Shown piece after piece: positions 19,095-29,234 of a stretch of 64,000 nt of DNA. Source of the stretch: Leptobacterium flavescens (lineage in GTDB: Bacteria; Bacteroidota; Bacteroidia; Flavobacteriales; Flavobacteriaceae); assembly GCF_010671605.1 (NCBI RefSeq), contig NZ_JAABOO010000004.1:186001-250000 (forward strand), read 5' to 3'. The notes beneath the pieces were generated by a model, which was not told where the DNA came from, made no database searches, and saw only the letters and a list, made by a program, of their open reading frames with translations. The position numbers and the translations under genes are program-made. How positions within the stretch are numbered: the stretch's first letter is position 1; every line of letters starts with the position of its first letter.

Positions 19095-20405
19095 ATGATA
19101 TTTTCAAACAGATATTTTCGCCTGCTCCTTTGTGTTATTTGCATGGCAAGTACATTTACCCTATCAGCACAAAAGCTAAGCGGAAAAGAAAAGAGAATCC
19201 TTAAGACCATTGAAAAGAACAATGATGAAGCTATTTCCTTTCTGCAAGAGGTAATCAACCTTAACAGCGGGACCAATAACCTGAAGGGAGTAAAAGAAGT
19301 AGGGATGGTCTTTAAAGATGCTTATGATAATATCGGTTTTGAAACCAAATGGATAGATATGCCGGAAGAAATGAAGCGGGCAGGACATCTTTTTGCCGAG
19401 ACAAAGGGTAAAAAAGGCAAAAAGCTGCTGCTTATCGGGCATCTGGATACGGTATTTGAAGAAGACAGCGAATTTCAGGAATTCAAAAAAATAAACGATA
19501 GCATTGCCTATGCTCCCGGAGGAAACGATATGAAAGGAGGAGATGTTATCATGTTATACGCCCTGAAAGCCTTGCATCAGAATGGCCTCTTAAAAGATGC
19601 GCAGATCATTGCAGCTTATACTGGAGATGAGGAAAGTACCGGAAAGCCTTTGAGCATTAGCAGAAAGGATCTGATAGATGCCGCCAAAAGAAGTGATATT
19701 GCGCTGGGATTTGAAACTTCTACCGGATTTAATTACGCTACCGTGGCCAGAAGAGGTTCTTCAGGCTGGAAAGTAGAAGTTAAGGGGAAACGAGCACATT
19801 CATCGGGAGTGTTCAGTAAAAATGTCGGAGCTGGGGCCATATTTGAATTGTCCAGAATATTAAACGCCTTTTACGAAGAAGTGAGGGGAGAAGAATACCT
19901 GACCTTTAATCCCGGAGTTATCCTGGGAGGTACCACAGTAGATTTTGAACAGGGACTGAGTAAGGGAGATGCTTTCGGAAAAAGCAATGTAGTTTCGCAA
20001 ACGGCGGTAGTTACCGGGGGAATGCGTTTTATTTCTGATGAACAACTTCAGAGGGCAAGAGCAAAAATGAGGGAGATCGTTGCCAGAAGCCTGCCTCATA
20101 CCGAAGCTACCATCAGTTTTGTAGACAGCTACCCGTCTATGGGACCTACAGAAGGCAATCAGAAATTACTGGAAGTACTGAACCAGGTGAGCGAGGACCT
20201 TAAACAGGGTGGTGTAAAAGCCTACGATCCGGGAAGAAGGGGAGCGGCAGATATTTCTTTTGTGGCGGAGTATGTAGATGGGCTTGATGGCCTGGGAACC
20301 ATGGGAAGCGGAGCACATACACCTAATGAGACCGTAAACCTGGCTACTTTTGAAGAACTGACCAAAAGAGCGGCTATCCTGATCTATCGTCTGATCAATC
20401 AATAA
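19095..20405 (+). CDS. Exported M20-family metallohydrolase
   Basis: A 436-residue zinc hydrolase of the glutamate carboxypeptidase/M20 group, with a signal peptide ending near TLSAQ (residue ~26). Metal and catalytic positions of the family are visible: His116 and Asp118 in IGHLDTV, Asp145 in GGNDMKGG, the Glu-Glu pair 179-180 in TGDEES, Glu207 and His408 in GSGAHTPNE. The dimerisation domain sits between about residues 215 and 330. It probably cleaves peptides or amino-acid conjugates in the periplasm. It is a single gene, divergent from the AraC regulator. Confidence 0.92.
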   Translation: MIFSNRYFRLLLCVICMASTFTLSAQKLSGKEKRILKTIEKNNDEAISFLQEVINLNSGTNNLKGVKEVGMVFKDAYDNIGFETKWIDMPEEMKRAGHLFAETKGKKGKKLLLIGHLDTVFEEDSEFQEFKKINDSIAYAPGGNDMKGGDVIMLYALKALHQNGLLKDAQIIAAYTGDEESTGKPLSISRKDLIDAAKRSDIALGFETSTGFNYATVARRGSSGWKVEVKGKRAHSSGVFSKNVGAGAIFELSRILNAFYEEVRGEEYLTFNPGVILGGTTVDFEQGLSKGDAFGKSNVVSQTAVVTGGMRFISDEQLQRARAKMREIVARSLPHTEATISFVDSYPSMGPTEGNQKLLEVLNQVSEDLKQGGVKAYDPGRRGAADISFVAEYVDGLDGLGTMGSGAHTPNETVNLATFEELTKRAAILIYRLINQ

Positions 20406-20432
20406 AGAAGAGAGCCGGCCTGAATTTCTTTA

Positions 20433-20792
20433 TTAATAGGACTGCTGATCCAGGGTTTTGGTGATCTCAGAATCCACATCTCCTGTATGCTTGGTAGTTT
20501 TGCTCTCAATAAGCATGATAGCACATTCTTCTTCTGAGGAAACCCTGTGATTCACTCCCTTTTTTACAACAAAAAGATCGCCTTTATTCATGATAAATGC
20601 ATCCTGACCTTCAATTTCCATCAACAGGGAACCTTCAACAATATAGAAAAGCTCATCTTCATTTTCATGGTTGTGCCACGGCACTTTATCCCCTTTGATC
20701 TTGGCAACTTTTATGTATTCGTTATTCACTTCCCCAACGATCTTGGGAGAGAAATACTCCGTAACGTCCTGTAATGTTTCTTTTAAGTTCAT
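20433..20792 (-). CDS. Cupin-domain protein
   Basis: A 119-residue single-cupin protein. The metal-binding motif of the fold is present: HNHENEDELFYIVEG (two His, one Glu) and the later His in KKGVNHRVSSEE. There is no signal peptide. Small cupins of this kind can be enzymes or binding proteins; the substrate is not known. It is convergent with the M20 gene, whose stop lies 27 bases away, and divergent from the large amidohydrolase gene. Confidence 0.85.
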   Translation of the reverse strand: MNLKETLQDVTEYFSPKIVGEVNNEYIKVAKIKGDKVPWHNHENEDELFYIVEGSLLMEIEGQDAFIMNKGDLFVVKKGVNHRVSSEEECAIMLIESKTTKHTGDVDSEITKTLDQQSY

Positions 20793-20984
20793 ACGCTGCT
20801 TTTTAAAAACACTAAATTAATCAGTACAAATGAAATTCATAGGCTTGAGGCCATCTAATTTAACAAATAAACTAATGTTTTCCGTCTCATTTTGTTACAG
20901 TGGTAACCATTTTAATATCAAAGCGATTATTTGGATATATTTGATTAGGAAGTTTAATAAAAATCAACCAAATAGTACACTAAA

Positions 20985-23900
20985 ATGCATATTCTCAAAG
21001 AAGTACTGCTTCCGGCCAGAAGCAAATACTTTACCCTTATTGTATGTTTCCTGTTGAGTTATTCTTATGCACAGGAAAAAGATTCTCTTAGCGGCCAGAC
21101 CAAATACAAGGACCTTCCACTAAAAACAGGGCAGGTTTTAAAGTTTACAACTACCGAAGGAACCTGGCTGTCTCTGGATATCAGCCCTGACGGAAGAACC
21201 CTGGTTTTTGATATGCTGGGCGATTTGTATACCATCCCTGTTACAGGAGGTACTGCAACGCGTATTACCGATGGCCTGGCACTGGATACCAACCCTCGTT
21301 TCAGCCCGGACGGGAAAAGTATAGTTTTTACTTCAGACAGGAGCGGGAACGATAATGTCTGGACTATGAACCTTGCTACAAAGGAAACTTTACAGATCAC
21401 GAAAGATAAAAAAGGAGAAGCTCAGTCTGCAGATTGGTCTCCGGACGGCGATTATATTGCAGTTTCCAAAGGAAAGAGGAATTTAAAACTCTATATGTAT
21501 CACAGAGAAGGAGGCGGCGGAGCTCAGCTGATAAAGGAGCCAGCCAACCTTAAGGTGGTAGAGCCTGCTTTTAGCCATGACGGCAGATATATTTACTATT
21601 CCAGACGTTTTGGTGGCTGGAACTACAACGCTCAGTTGCCGCAGTATCAGATCGGGACTTATGACAGGGAAAACGGAGAGACCAGTGTCATTACTTCCAG
21701 ATATGGTTCGGCATTCAGCCCTACCTTATCCGGAGACGGTAAATGGATGGTTTACGGAACCCGATATGAAGAAAAAACAGGTCTTGTGCTCAGAAACCTG
21801 AATTCAGGAGATGAAAAATGGCTGGCATATCCGGTGCAGCGAGATGAGCAGGAATCTGTAGCTCCGCTGGGAGTATTACCTGCCATGACCTTTACTCCCG
21901 ATAATAAGGAAGTAATTGCATCCTATGGAGGAAAGATCTACAGAATACCCGTTTCGGGAGGAAATGCCACGGAGATCCCTTTTAAGGTTAATGTGGAACT
22001 CGCAACAGGACCGAAACTGGAGTTTAAATACCCTATTTCGGATGAGAAAGAGCTAATTGTAAATCAGATAAGGGATGCAAAGCCTTCACCGGATGGAAAA
22101 CAACTGGTGTTTAATGCATTGAATAAAATATATGTGATGAAACTCCCCAACGGTAAACCCAGAAGGCTTACCAAAATGGATATCATAGAAACTCAACCTA
22201 GCTGGTCGCCGGATGGTAAGGAAGTAGTGTATACTACCTGGTCCGAGCAGGATGGCGGACATCTGTACAAGGTAGGTGTTGCATCAAACTCAAGACCTGT
22301 TAAACTTACCAGGGAGTCGGCTCTTTACGGAACACCGGCCTGGTCTGCAAAAAAGAACAGGATCGTATTTACAAGAGGAAGTGCCCAGAGTTTTAAAAAC
22401 ACCTATTTAAGAGCGGCTTTTTCCGGAGCGAGAGATCTTTACTGGATTGCTCCTGAAGGAGGAGAGATAAATTTTATTGCAAAGACCAACGGGAGAAGAA
22501 ACCCGCATTTTGTAGAAGGCAATGACCGCATTTATCTCAGCAGTGCCAGAGGATTGAGTTCAATACGATGGGATGGGACCGATGAGAAAAATATAATAAG
22601 TATTACCGGGATCGTAACTTTTGGTAATGCGGTTCACGATCACGATCATTCTCACCTGGATGATGTAGATTATCCGGAAGAAAATGCACAGGGATCCAGA
22701 CCGGCACAAATATACATGGCACCCAGGGGAGATCAGGCCATGGCCATGATCAATAATGAAATATATGTGGTTACCGTTCCGAAATTAGGGCAAACACCGA
22801 GAATTTCGGTGGCTAATCCTAAATCATCTCAATTCCCATCAAGGAAGTTGACTCAGATTGGCGGAGAGTTCCCGGCATGGTCTGCAGACGGAAAAAAAGT
22901 ACACTGGTCCCTCGGAAATGCACATTTTATTTACGACCTGGAGAAAGCCGAAGCTCATGAAAAGAGAATAAAGGCAGAGAAAAAAGCCAGGGAAGAGGCA
23001 TTGTCTAAAATGTCTGAAGAGAAGAGAAAGGCCGAAAAAGAAAAAGATAAGAAAAAGAAGAAAAAAGATCAGGACTTTGAGGCGGATGAACTCAAGATCA
23101 AAGTAAAGGTGAACAGGGATATCCCCAAAGGAACAGCTTTGATCAAAGGTGCGAGGATCATTACTATGAAAGGTGATGAGGTTATTGAAAACGGAGATAT
23201 CCTTGTGGTGAATAACCGTATCAAAGGAGTCGGGCCTTCAGGGAGCCTGAATGTTCCCGGAGGAGCTGAAGTGATAGATGCCAGCGGAAAGACAATTATT
23301 CCGGGGATGATAGATACACATTCACACTTGAGGGTTTATGCCGGAATACATAAAAAGCAGGTATGGTCCTATGCGGCAAATTTAGCTTATGGCGTAACAA
23401 CCTCAAGAGACCCTCAGACGGGAACCACCGATGTACTGACCTATTTCGATCTGGTAAAGACCGGAGAGATGTTAGGCCCCAGAGCCTATTCCACAGGCCC
23501 CGGACTGGGATCATGGGCGTATAACCTGAAAAGCCTCGACCATACGAGAAAAGCCCTCAAGCAATACAGTGAGTATTACGATACCAAGACCATCAAAATG
23601 TATAATGTAGGGAACAGGCAGCACAGGCAATGGGTAATTGAAGCGGCAAAAGAACAAAAGCTGATGCCGACTACCGAAGGCGGCCTGGACTTTAAGAAGA
23701 ACATTACGGAGATCCTGGACGGTTATCCGGGGCATGAGCATTCATATCCGATTACCCCGCTTTATAAAGATATTATAGAAGCTGCGGCACAATCTAAAAT
23801 AGCATACACTCCAACACTGTTGGTTTCTTACGGAGGGCCCTGGGCCGAAAATTATTTCTATTCCAGAGAGAACCCCTATGATGATAAGAAATTGAGCTAT

Positions 23901-24383
23901 TTTACTCCTTATGCAGACCTGGCACGAAAAACCCGAAGAAGACCGGGATGGTTCCGCGATGAAGAACATGTATTTACACAACATGCAGAATTTGTGGAAG
24001 ATCTGGTAAATGCAGGAGGGCTTGCAGGAATTGGAAGTCACGGACAGTTACAGGGATTAGGTTTCCATTGGGAATTATGGGCAACTGCTTCCGGAACATC
24101 TGTGATGAATGCGCTTAAAATAGCTACTATCATCGGGGCAAAATCGATTGGTCTGGACGGCGATCTGGGATCTATAGAAGAAGGAAAACTTGCCGATCTT
24201 ATTATCCTGGAGAAGAATCCTCTGGAAAATATCAGAAATACGAATACCATCCTTCAGGTGATGAAAAACGGAAGGTTGTATGACGGGAATACACTTGATG
24301 AGGTATATCCGAGAAAGCAAAAAGCCGGACCGTTCTGGTGGCATGAAGAAAAGCCTTCGGGACTGCCCGGAGTCAGAAAATAG
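20985..24383 (+). CDS. Exported TolB-propeller/amidohydrolase fusion protein
   Basis: A 1132-residue exported enzyme. After a signal peptide (cleavage near SYSYAQ, residue ~30), residues ~45-640 hold repeated TolB/PD40 propeller units (LDISPDGRTLVF, PRFSPDGKSIVFTSD, ADWSPDGDYIAVS, PSWSPDGKEVVYTTW). A Lys/Glu-rich linker follows (~650-705), then an amidohydrolase domain (~715-1115) with the H-x-H motif in MIDTHSHLRV (about 778-780), a Lys in TIKMYN and a His in GHEHSYP. The Asp usual after G-T is replaced in GIGSHGQLQG. Such fusions are frequent in Bacteroidota; substrates are probably peptides or cyclic amides but unproven. It is monocistronic with a terminator. Confidence 0.9.
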   Translation: MHILKEVLLPARSKYFTLIVCFLLSYSYAQEKDSLSGQTKYKDLPLKTGQVLKFTTTEGTWLSLDISPDGRTLVFDMLGDLYTIPVTGGTATRITDGLALDTNPRFSPDGKSIVFTSDRSGNDNVWTMNLATKETLQITKDKKGEAQSADWSPDGDYIAVSKGKRNLKLYMYHREGGGGAQLIKEPANLKVVEPAFSHDGRYIYYSRRFGGWNYNAQLPQYQIGTYDRENGETSVITSRYGSAFSPTLSGDGKWMVYGTRYEEKTGLVLRNLNSGDEKWLAYPVQRDEQESVAPLGVLPAMTFTPDNKEVIASYGGKIYRIPVSGGNATEIPFKVNVELATGPKLEFKYPISDEKELIVNQIRDAKPSPDGKQLVFNALNKIYVMKLPNGKPRRLTKMDIIETQPSWSPDGKEVVYTTWSEQDGGHLYKVGVASNSRPVKLTRESALYGTPAWSAKKNRIVFTRGSAQSFKNTYLRAAFSGARDLYWIAPEGGEINFIAKTNGRRNPHFVEGNDRIYLSSARGLSSIRWDGTDEKNIISITGIVTFGNAVHDHDHSHLDDVDYPEENAQGSRPAQIYMAPRGDQAMAMINNEIYVVTVPKLGQTPRISVANPKSSQFPSRKLTQIGGEFPAWSADGKKVHWSLGNAHFIYDLEKAEAHEKRIKAEKKAREEALSKMSEEKRKAEKEKDKKKKKKDQDFEADELKIKVKVNRDIPKGTALIKGARIITMKGDEVIENGDILVVNNRIKGVGPSGSLNVPGGAEVIDASGKTIIPGMIDTHSHLRVYAGIHKKQVWSYAANLAYGVTTSRDPQTGTTDVLTYFDLVKTGEMLGPRAYSTGPGLGSWAYNLKSLDHTRKALKQYSEYYDTKTIKMYNVGNRQHRQWVIEAAKEQKLMPTTEGGLDFKKNITEILDGYPGHEHSYPITPLYKDIIEAAAQSKIAYTPTLLVSYGGPWAENYFYSRENPYDDKKLSYFTPYADLARKTRRRPGWFRDEEHVFTQHAEFVEDLVNAGGLAGIGSHGQLQGLGFHWELWATASGTSVMNALKIATIIGAKSIGLDGDLGSIEEGKLADLIILEKNPLENIRNTNTILQVMKNGRLYDGNTLDEVYPRKQKAGPFWWHEEKPSGLPGVRK

Positions 24384-24405
24384 AAGATGCTGAAAATATA
24401 AAAGG

Positions 24406-24446
24406 AACACCCCTTCTTCACCAAAAATGAAAAGGGGTGTTTTTTT
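24406..24446 (+). terminator. Rho-independent terminator after the amidohydrolase
   Basis: AACACCCCTT (24406-24415) pairs with AAGGGGTGTT (24432-24441), followed by T residues to 24446. The loop is long (16 bases). It separates convergent genes. Confidence 0.82.
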
Positions 24447-24456
24447 GTGAATACTT

Positions 24457-25629
24457 TTATTTAAGTACCATGCCTTCCTTAGAGAACTGCCGGATGCTGG
24501 CCATTAATGCCATGACCGCTAAAACGATCAGTGAAAGTACGATAGATGCGTACATAGGAATAGAAATGGTTCCTGCAATGATCTCTTTGGTTGCCAGCGC
24601 AATATTCAGGATAGGGATCCATACGGTCTGCCAGTTAAGGCTTACTCCGGGTATAAGGGCCAGCATGGCGGGAATGATCACCAGAAAGGTCAGAGGGCTT
24701 ACGTAACTCTGGGCTTCTCTGAAACTCTTTGCCCGAACTACCAGTGCAGAGAGGGTACCCGCAAAGAACAAACTTAAAGGAACCAGCATGGCAATAAGCA
24801 TAAGAATAAACTTGGCTCCGAGTAAATTGCTTATAACTTCCAGGAAATCTTCCGGAATATTGGGCAGGAATTTCAATCCGGCTACCATTCCCAGCAGAGT
24901 GATCAGCGATGCCGAAAGGCCTACCATGGCAATAGTGATCATTTTTCCAAGAAGGATCTTAAAACGCGATGCCGGAACGGTTAAGAGGGTTTCTATAGTC
25001 CCGGATTCCTTTTCTCCTGTGATCAGGGCCGTTGCCGGAACAACACACCCCATAAAGCAGAAAAGGATAAACATATAGGGTAAAAACCCACCGATCCTTC
25101 TCCCGATCTGCTCTTTTGGCGGAGCCAGGTCGTTCTCGGAGATCTTTAAAGGCTGAATGGCTTCCGAAGAAATATTCAGTTTCTGCATCCGTTCCTGAAG
25201 CAAAACTTCTTCAAAGGATTTGACTTCTTCCGAGACCCTGTCGTATGCAGTTTCATTAGTGGATTTGTAATATATATTCAGATCTCCGGGTTTCAGCTGG
25301 TCGATCTGTTGAGAAAAATTACTTCCGAAGGCAAGCATAGCATCCAGGCTGTCGTTTAGAATTGCTGTTTTCCCGTCTTCCAGATCAAGATCCATAAATT
25401 CAAAGTTCCCCTTACCGAATCCCGATTTTAAGGATTCGGGAGCCTGAATAAAGGCAATCTTTAACTTCTTACCTTCTTCTTGATCGGATAGCTTTACTCT
25501 AAGCTTGCTCACTCCCACGATTAACAAGGGAAAAGCCAGGGCTGGAACAAGAATGGCGGAGATCAGGGTTCTCTTGTCCCTGAAAATATCTGTAAACTCT
25601 TTTTTTATAACTGTAATTATCGTTTTCAT
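24457..25629 (-). CDS. ABC transporter permease, NatB-like
   Basis: A 390-residue membrane protein of the ABC-2 type. One N-terminal segment is followed by a large extracytoplasmic domain (about residues 45-180) and five to six C-terminal segments with the conserved ALITGEKESGTIETLLTVPASR loop. This matches NatB-type sodium-export permeases and related families. It begins 9 bases after the ATPase gene, forming a two-gene exporter. The substrate cannot be read from sequence. Confidence 0.85.
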   Translation of the reverse strand: MKTIITVIKKEFTDIFRDKRTLISAILVPALAFPLLIVGVSKLRVKLSDQEEGKKLKIAFIQAPESLKSGFGKGNFEFMDLDLEDGKTAILNDSLDAMLAFGSNFSQQIDQLKPGDLNIYYKSTNETAYDRVSEEVKSFEEVLLQERMQKLNISSEAIQPLKISENDLAPPKEQIGRRIGGFLPYMFILFCFMGCVVPATALITGEKESGTIETLLTVPASRFKILLGKMITIAMVGLSASLITLLGMVAGLKFLPNIPEDFLEVISNLLGAKFILMLIAMLVPLSLFFAGTLSALVVRAKSFREAQSYVSPLTFLVIIPAMLALIPGVSLNWQTVWIPILNIALATKEIIAGTISIPMYASIVLSLIVLAVMALMASIRQFSKEGMVLK

Positions 25630-25638
25630 TTTTTGCTT

Positions 25639-26415
25639 TTAAATGAGTTGAGGTTTTTTATCGGCAACTATATCTATAAATGTGGCGGTCAGCGATTGCC
25701 CGGAAGCTTCTTCCCTGAATGCATCCATACTGTTGTTATAAATAAGGCTTCCTTTGGAAATAATGGCCAGGTCATCGCAGAGGAGATCTACCTCACTCAT
25801 TATATGTGATGAGAATATTACGGTCTTTCCTTCCTTTTTACAGTCCCTGATCAGCTGAATGATGCTATTGGCGGTAATAACATCCAGACCGGAGGTGGGT
25901 TCGTCAAAGATAACTACCTCCGGATCGTGGATCATGCTCCTGGCAATAGAGACTTTTTGTTTCATTCCGGTAGAAAGCTGTCCGATACGCTTCTTTAAAA
26001 AATCATTGATCCCCAGGCGGGTGAATAACTCCTCTTTCCTCTGATTGAATTCATTCTTTTCCATCCCGTACAGATCGGCAAAGTACTTTACGATCTCCCC
26101 GGGAGTCAGTCTATCGTATAAATTGGTAGAACCGGTTAGAAAACCTATTTTTCTTCTCACTTCCTTTGAATGGCTTACCGTATTAAAACCACTTACTTCA
26201 ATATTCCCGGAACTGGGAGTTAAAATGGTTGCTATCATTCTCAAAAGAGTAGTTTTTCCGGCTCCGTTGGGCCCCAGTAGAGAAAATACCCTGCCCGGTT
26301 TACAACTGAAACTCACGTTGTTTACAGCTGCAACGGTATTTGCTTTGATCCGGAGCTCTTTTTGCTGCTTCCTGTTTAAGGAATATTGCTTGCTTGTATT
26401 TTTTACTTCAATCAT
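25639..26415 (-). CDS. ABC transporter ATP-binding protein, NatA-like
   Basis: A 258-residue ATPase with Walker A GPNGAGKTT (about residues 49-57), ABC signature LSTGMKQKV and Walker B VVIFDEPTSGLD with the H-loop SSHIMSEVD. It powers the permease encoded immediately downstream. The pair resembles NatAB exporters; drug or lipid substrates are equally possible. Confidence 0.9.
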   Translation of the reverse strand: MIEVKNTSKQYSLNRKQQKELRIKANTVAAVNNVSFSCKPGRVFSLLGPNGAGKTTLLRMIATILTPSSGNIEVSGFNTVSHSKEVRRKIGFLTGSTNLYDRLTPGEIVKYFADLYGMEKNEFNQRKEELFTRLGINDFLKKRIGQLSTGMKQKVSIARSMIHDPEVVIFDEPTSGLDVITANSIIQLIRDCKKEGKTVIFSSHIMSEVDLLCDDLAIISKGSLIYNNSMDAFREEASGQSLTATFIDIVADKKPQLI

Positions 26416-26483
26416 ATCGGTTGATTTATGCTTTCTTACTATAGGTTAATGACTTCGCTTCAGAATTACAGAATTCAGCTAAT

Positions 26484-27887
26484 TTATTTCAGACGTTCCA
26501 GGATCCACCCGGAAACCTCATTTAATGCAATTGGAGAAAAGGTTTGTTCTATCTTCTGATATTCGTTCATAGCTCCCGTTTCACATTCCTGGAAGAAATG
26601 ATTCAGCCCCGGTAACTCCAGGATCTTAAAATCCGGGTTTTTACCCTTCAGAAGTGCTTTTCTGAGTCCTTCCTGATTTATTTTAGCTTCTACCTGGGTG
26701 TCCTTACTTCCGTTAAGGGAAAGTACAGGGCAATTCAACTTCGCATATTCATCGGCTGGATTATACTGATAGAAGTAACGGGACCATTTGGAGGTTCTCA
26801 ACCCGATGATACCTTCGATTACCTTATTTAATTCTTCTTCAGATGTAATGAAGTTCTTCAGAATAGGAACGGTGGTCTCTGCGTAGTGTGCTCTTAGTTC
26901 TTCTTTTATAACTGATATTTCTTTGTCAGATACTGCAATCTCAATGGCTTTCCTGACCGCTTTTTCATAAGCTTCTTCATCCGGTACGGGAAAAGGACGT
27001 AAGGTTCTGGATTGAATAACCGATAATTCGGTACCTGAGATCCCTGTACCGGCCAGGGAAACTACAAAAGCAATATCTCCCAGCTTGTTTGCTGCCAGGG
27101 GTGCAATAATACCACCTTCACTATGCCCTATAAGCCCGATATTATTACTATCTATATCATCACGCGTTTTAAGATATGCCACGGCACTCATTACATCGGT
27201 AGCAAAATCCTCTGTAGTAGCCGCACTGTGATCTCCGGTAGACTGGCCGAAACCTCTGTCGTCGTATCTCAGAACTGCAATTCCCTGTCGGGTGAGGTGG
27301 TCCGCAAGTACCAAAAAAGGTTTATGCCCGGAAATGGTTTCATCTCTGTCCTGTGGCCCACTCCCGCTGATAAGTATTACTGCGGGATGTTTTTTACTCT
27401 GCTGAGGCAAGCTTAAGGTACCCGCCAGGCTTATTCCTGCTCCCGTATTCTCAAAACTCACTTCTTCTGCTTTATACGGATAGGGCTTAACCGGTTCCTG
27501 GGGCCTGTTATTACGGGGTTCGGATATCTCAATATTTCCTCTGCTGAGGATCAGTGGAAAGGAACTGGCTCCTTCGGTAACCTCACCCTCAAATTGCTCC
27601 TTGTCTTTGTTATACCTGCCCTTATAATTCATGCCTACGTTGGTAATATCTACTATAAGTTCTCCGTCTTTAAAATGTGTGGCCTTAGATTGTATTCCCG
27701 TTACTCGTTGAGTGGGAACGTCAACTACGGTATGGTAGCCAGTGTCCTTCTTCTCGATCTTAAAAATAAAATTGATCTTTTTGTTGGCACCAACCTGAAT
27801 GGCGCCGTTCCATACACCGCTTATCTCCTGTGAATAACCGATGGTGCTTAGAAATATGGTGAATAATATGATGCTTATACGTTTCAT
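26484..27887 (-). CDS. Exported alpha/beta hydrolase
   Basis: A 467-residue protein with a signal peptide (cleavage near TIGYSQ). Residues ~20-125 form a beta-rich N-terminal module (SGVWNGAIQVGANKKINFIFKI) found ahead of such hydrolases. The catalytic domain starts near residue 145, with SGSGPQDRDE and the nucleophile elbow GHSEGG; a final His is in LPGLNHFFQ. It is probably an esterase or peptidase of the periplasm. It is expressed separately from the ABC genes, with 68 bases between. Confidence 0.88.
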   Translation of the reverse strand: MKRISIILFTIFLSTIGYSQEISGVWNGAIQVGANKKINFIFKIEKKDTGYHTVVDVPTQRVTGIQSKATHFKDGELIVDITNVGMNYKGRYNKDKEQFEGEVTEGASSFPLILSRGNIEISEPRNNRPQEPVKPYPYKAEEVSFENTGAGISLAGTLSLPQQSKKHPAVILISGSGPQDRDETISGHKPFLVLADHLTRQGIAVLRYDDRGFGQSTGDHSAATTEDFATDVMSAVAYLKTRDDIDSNNIGLIGHSEGGIIAPLAANKLGDIAFVVSLAGTGISGTELSVIQSRTLRPFPVPDEEAYEKAVRKAIEIAVSDKEISVIKEELRAHYAETTVPILKNFITSEEELNKVIEGIIGLRTSKWSRYFYQYNPADEYAKLNCPVLSLNGSKDTQVEAKINQEGLRKALLKGKNPDFKILELPGLNHFFQECETGAMNEYQKIEQTFSPIALNEVSGWILERLK

Positions 27888-28002
27888 TTTTTTGTTTTTT
27901 AAATCTTTAATTTTTGATAATAAGATCCCTTCCGGACGATCTCCGGCTTTTTTTGTGAATAAAAAGATGTTAAATGATGAGTCTCTTAGATGGGATTATG
28001 AC

Positions 28003-28620
28003 CTATTCATCTTCTTCCAGTTTTAGATCTTCCAGTAAGTTTCCGGCACTTCTAATGGTTTTTCCATAGTACTTCATAACAAAATAAGTATATATGATCA
28101 TGAATAGTATCCCAAAAGGAAGTGCGTATAATACTCCTTTAACCGAATCGGGATCGGTCAGGAAATCCTTTCCGCCCATAAGTTTCAAAAAAACGGGTAA
28201 TACAATGATCATCATTCCTATACCAAGAAAATAACTGAACTTTTTAAGCTGAGAGCTTTTCTTCTTGAACTTTGAAAAATCTATAAGGGTTTGCTTATAA
28301 CTGTTCTCAACCAAATTGATACGGTTTGCTCTTCTGACCCACCAGTAAGAATAGCTTACGGAACCTATAAGAACTATTAGAGTAGTAATACCGCTTGTAA
28401 GAGTTAACCAGCTATCCAGTTTATGAAAGTTAACCAGAATATAGATAACAGTGGCTGCACATATTATACCTCCTATAAATTCGGAATAAACAATTTTGTT
28501 TATTTTCTTTTTATATTGATCCTGTGTCATTTTAATAATAATCTCGTTCGTTAATTTTTTCTGTTTTTCCAGTTGGTCACTCATGTCCGACCATACTGCT
28601 TGCATTTCTTCTAAATCCAT
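28003..28620 (-). CDS. Membrane protein paired with an ECF sigma factor
   Basis: A 205-residue protein with an N-terminal cytoplasmic segment (~1-40, charged, MDLEEMQAVWSDM) and four hydrophobic segments at about 45-65, 70-92, 125-148 and 160-185. Its ATG overlaps the stop of the sigma gene by one base (TAATG), so the two are coupled. This genomic arrangement suggests an anti-sigma or partner role, but no zinc-type anti-sigma motif is visible. Function is inferred from context. Confidence 0.65.
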   Translation of the reverse strand: MDLEEMQAVWSDMSDQLEKQKKLTNEIIIKMTQDQYKKKINKIVYSEFIGGIICAATVIYILVNFHKLDSWLTLTSGITTLIVLIGSVSYSYWWVRRANRINLVENSYKQTLIDFSKFKKKSSQLKKFSYFLGIGMMIIVLPVFLKLMGGKDFLTDPDSVKGVLYALPFGILFMIIYTYFVMKYYGKTIRSAGNLLEDLKLEEDE

Positions 28621-29117
28621 TAGACTGATGTTTTTTCGGTTATTTGTGACTTTAATTTTTGCTTTATCCGCGATAAACGCGTTCCTACGTTAGAAGCTGA
28701 TAAACCGGTTATAACAGCAATTTCTTCGTATTTCTTGCCTTCCAAAAGAAGAAGAATAAGTCCTTTTTCCAGTGCGTTTAATTTCTTAATATGCGCATAC
28801 AAAGCTTTTAAACGCTCTTCAAAAGTTGTATCGTAATATTCTGTTTGTTTAAGAACAACTTTATCTATGGAAACCCTGTTTCCCTTTCTCTTTTCTTTTT
28901 TTAGGTGGGTAATAGCGGTATTCAATGCTATACGGTACATCCAGGTGCTTATTTTAGCTTCACCCCTGAATTTGTCATATGATTTCCACAATTGATATAC
29001 AATATCCTGATAGAGATCCTTCTGATCGTCTTCATTATTGGTATAAAAAGTGGTTATCTTAAATATAACACCTTCATTATCCTTTATTACCTGAGCAAAC
29101 TCATCTTCTTTACTCAT
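28620..29117 (-). CDS. ECF RNA polymerase sigma factor (first)
   Basis: A 165-residue sigma-70-family factor. Region 2 is in the first half (DLYQDIVYQLWKSYDKFRGEAKISTWMYRIALNTAITHLKK) and region 4 in the second (LNALEKGLILLLLEGKKYEEIAVITGLSASNVGTRLSRIKQKLK). It directs transcription of an unknown regulon and is translated with the membrane protein downstream. It lies 117 bases downstream of a second, different ECF gene on the same strand. Confidence 0.93.
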   Translation of the reverse strand: MSKEDEFAQVIKDNEGVIFKITTFYTNNEDDQKDLYQDIVYQLWKSYDKFRGEAKISTWMYRIALNTAITHLKKEKRKGNRVSIDKVVLKQTEYYDTTFEERLKALYAHIKKLNALEKGLILLLLEGKKYEEIAVITGLSASNVGTRLSRIKQKLKSQITEKTSV

Positions 29118-29234
29118 TCAAAAAAATATTTTACCCATTAGTATGCAGGGGTATAATAAAAATCACAAAAAAAATTGAATTTTTTCTATTTTGATTTTAA
29201 ATACTTGATAATGAAGTGCTTGAAAACGAAGATT

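Noticed and set aside
20894-20907. GTTAC-agtg-GTAAC inverted repeat before the amidohydrolase
   Set aside because: Only 5-base arms in AT-rich sequence, and no matching -10 element at the distance seen in the 29.9 kb promoter.
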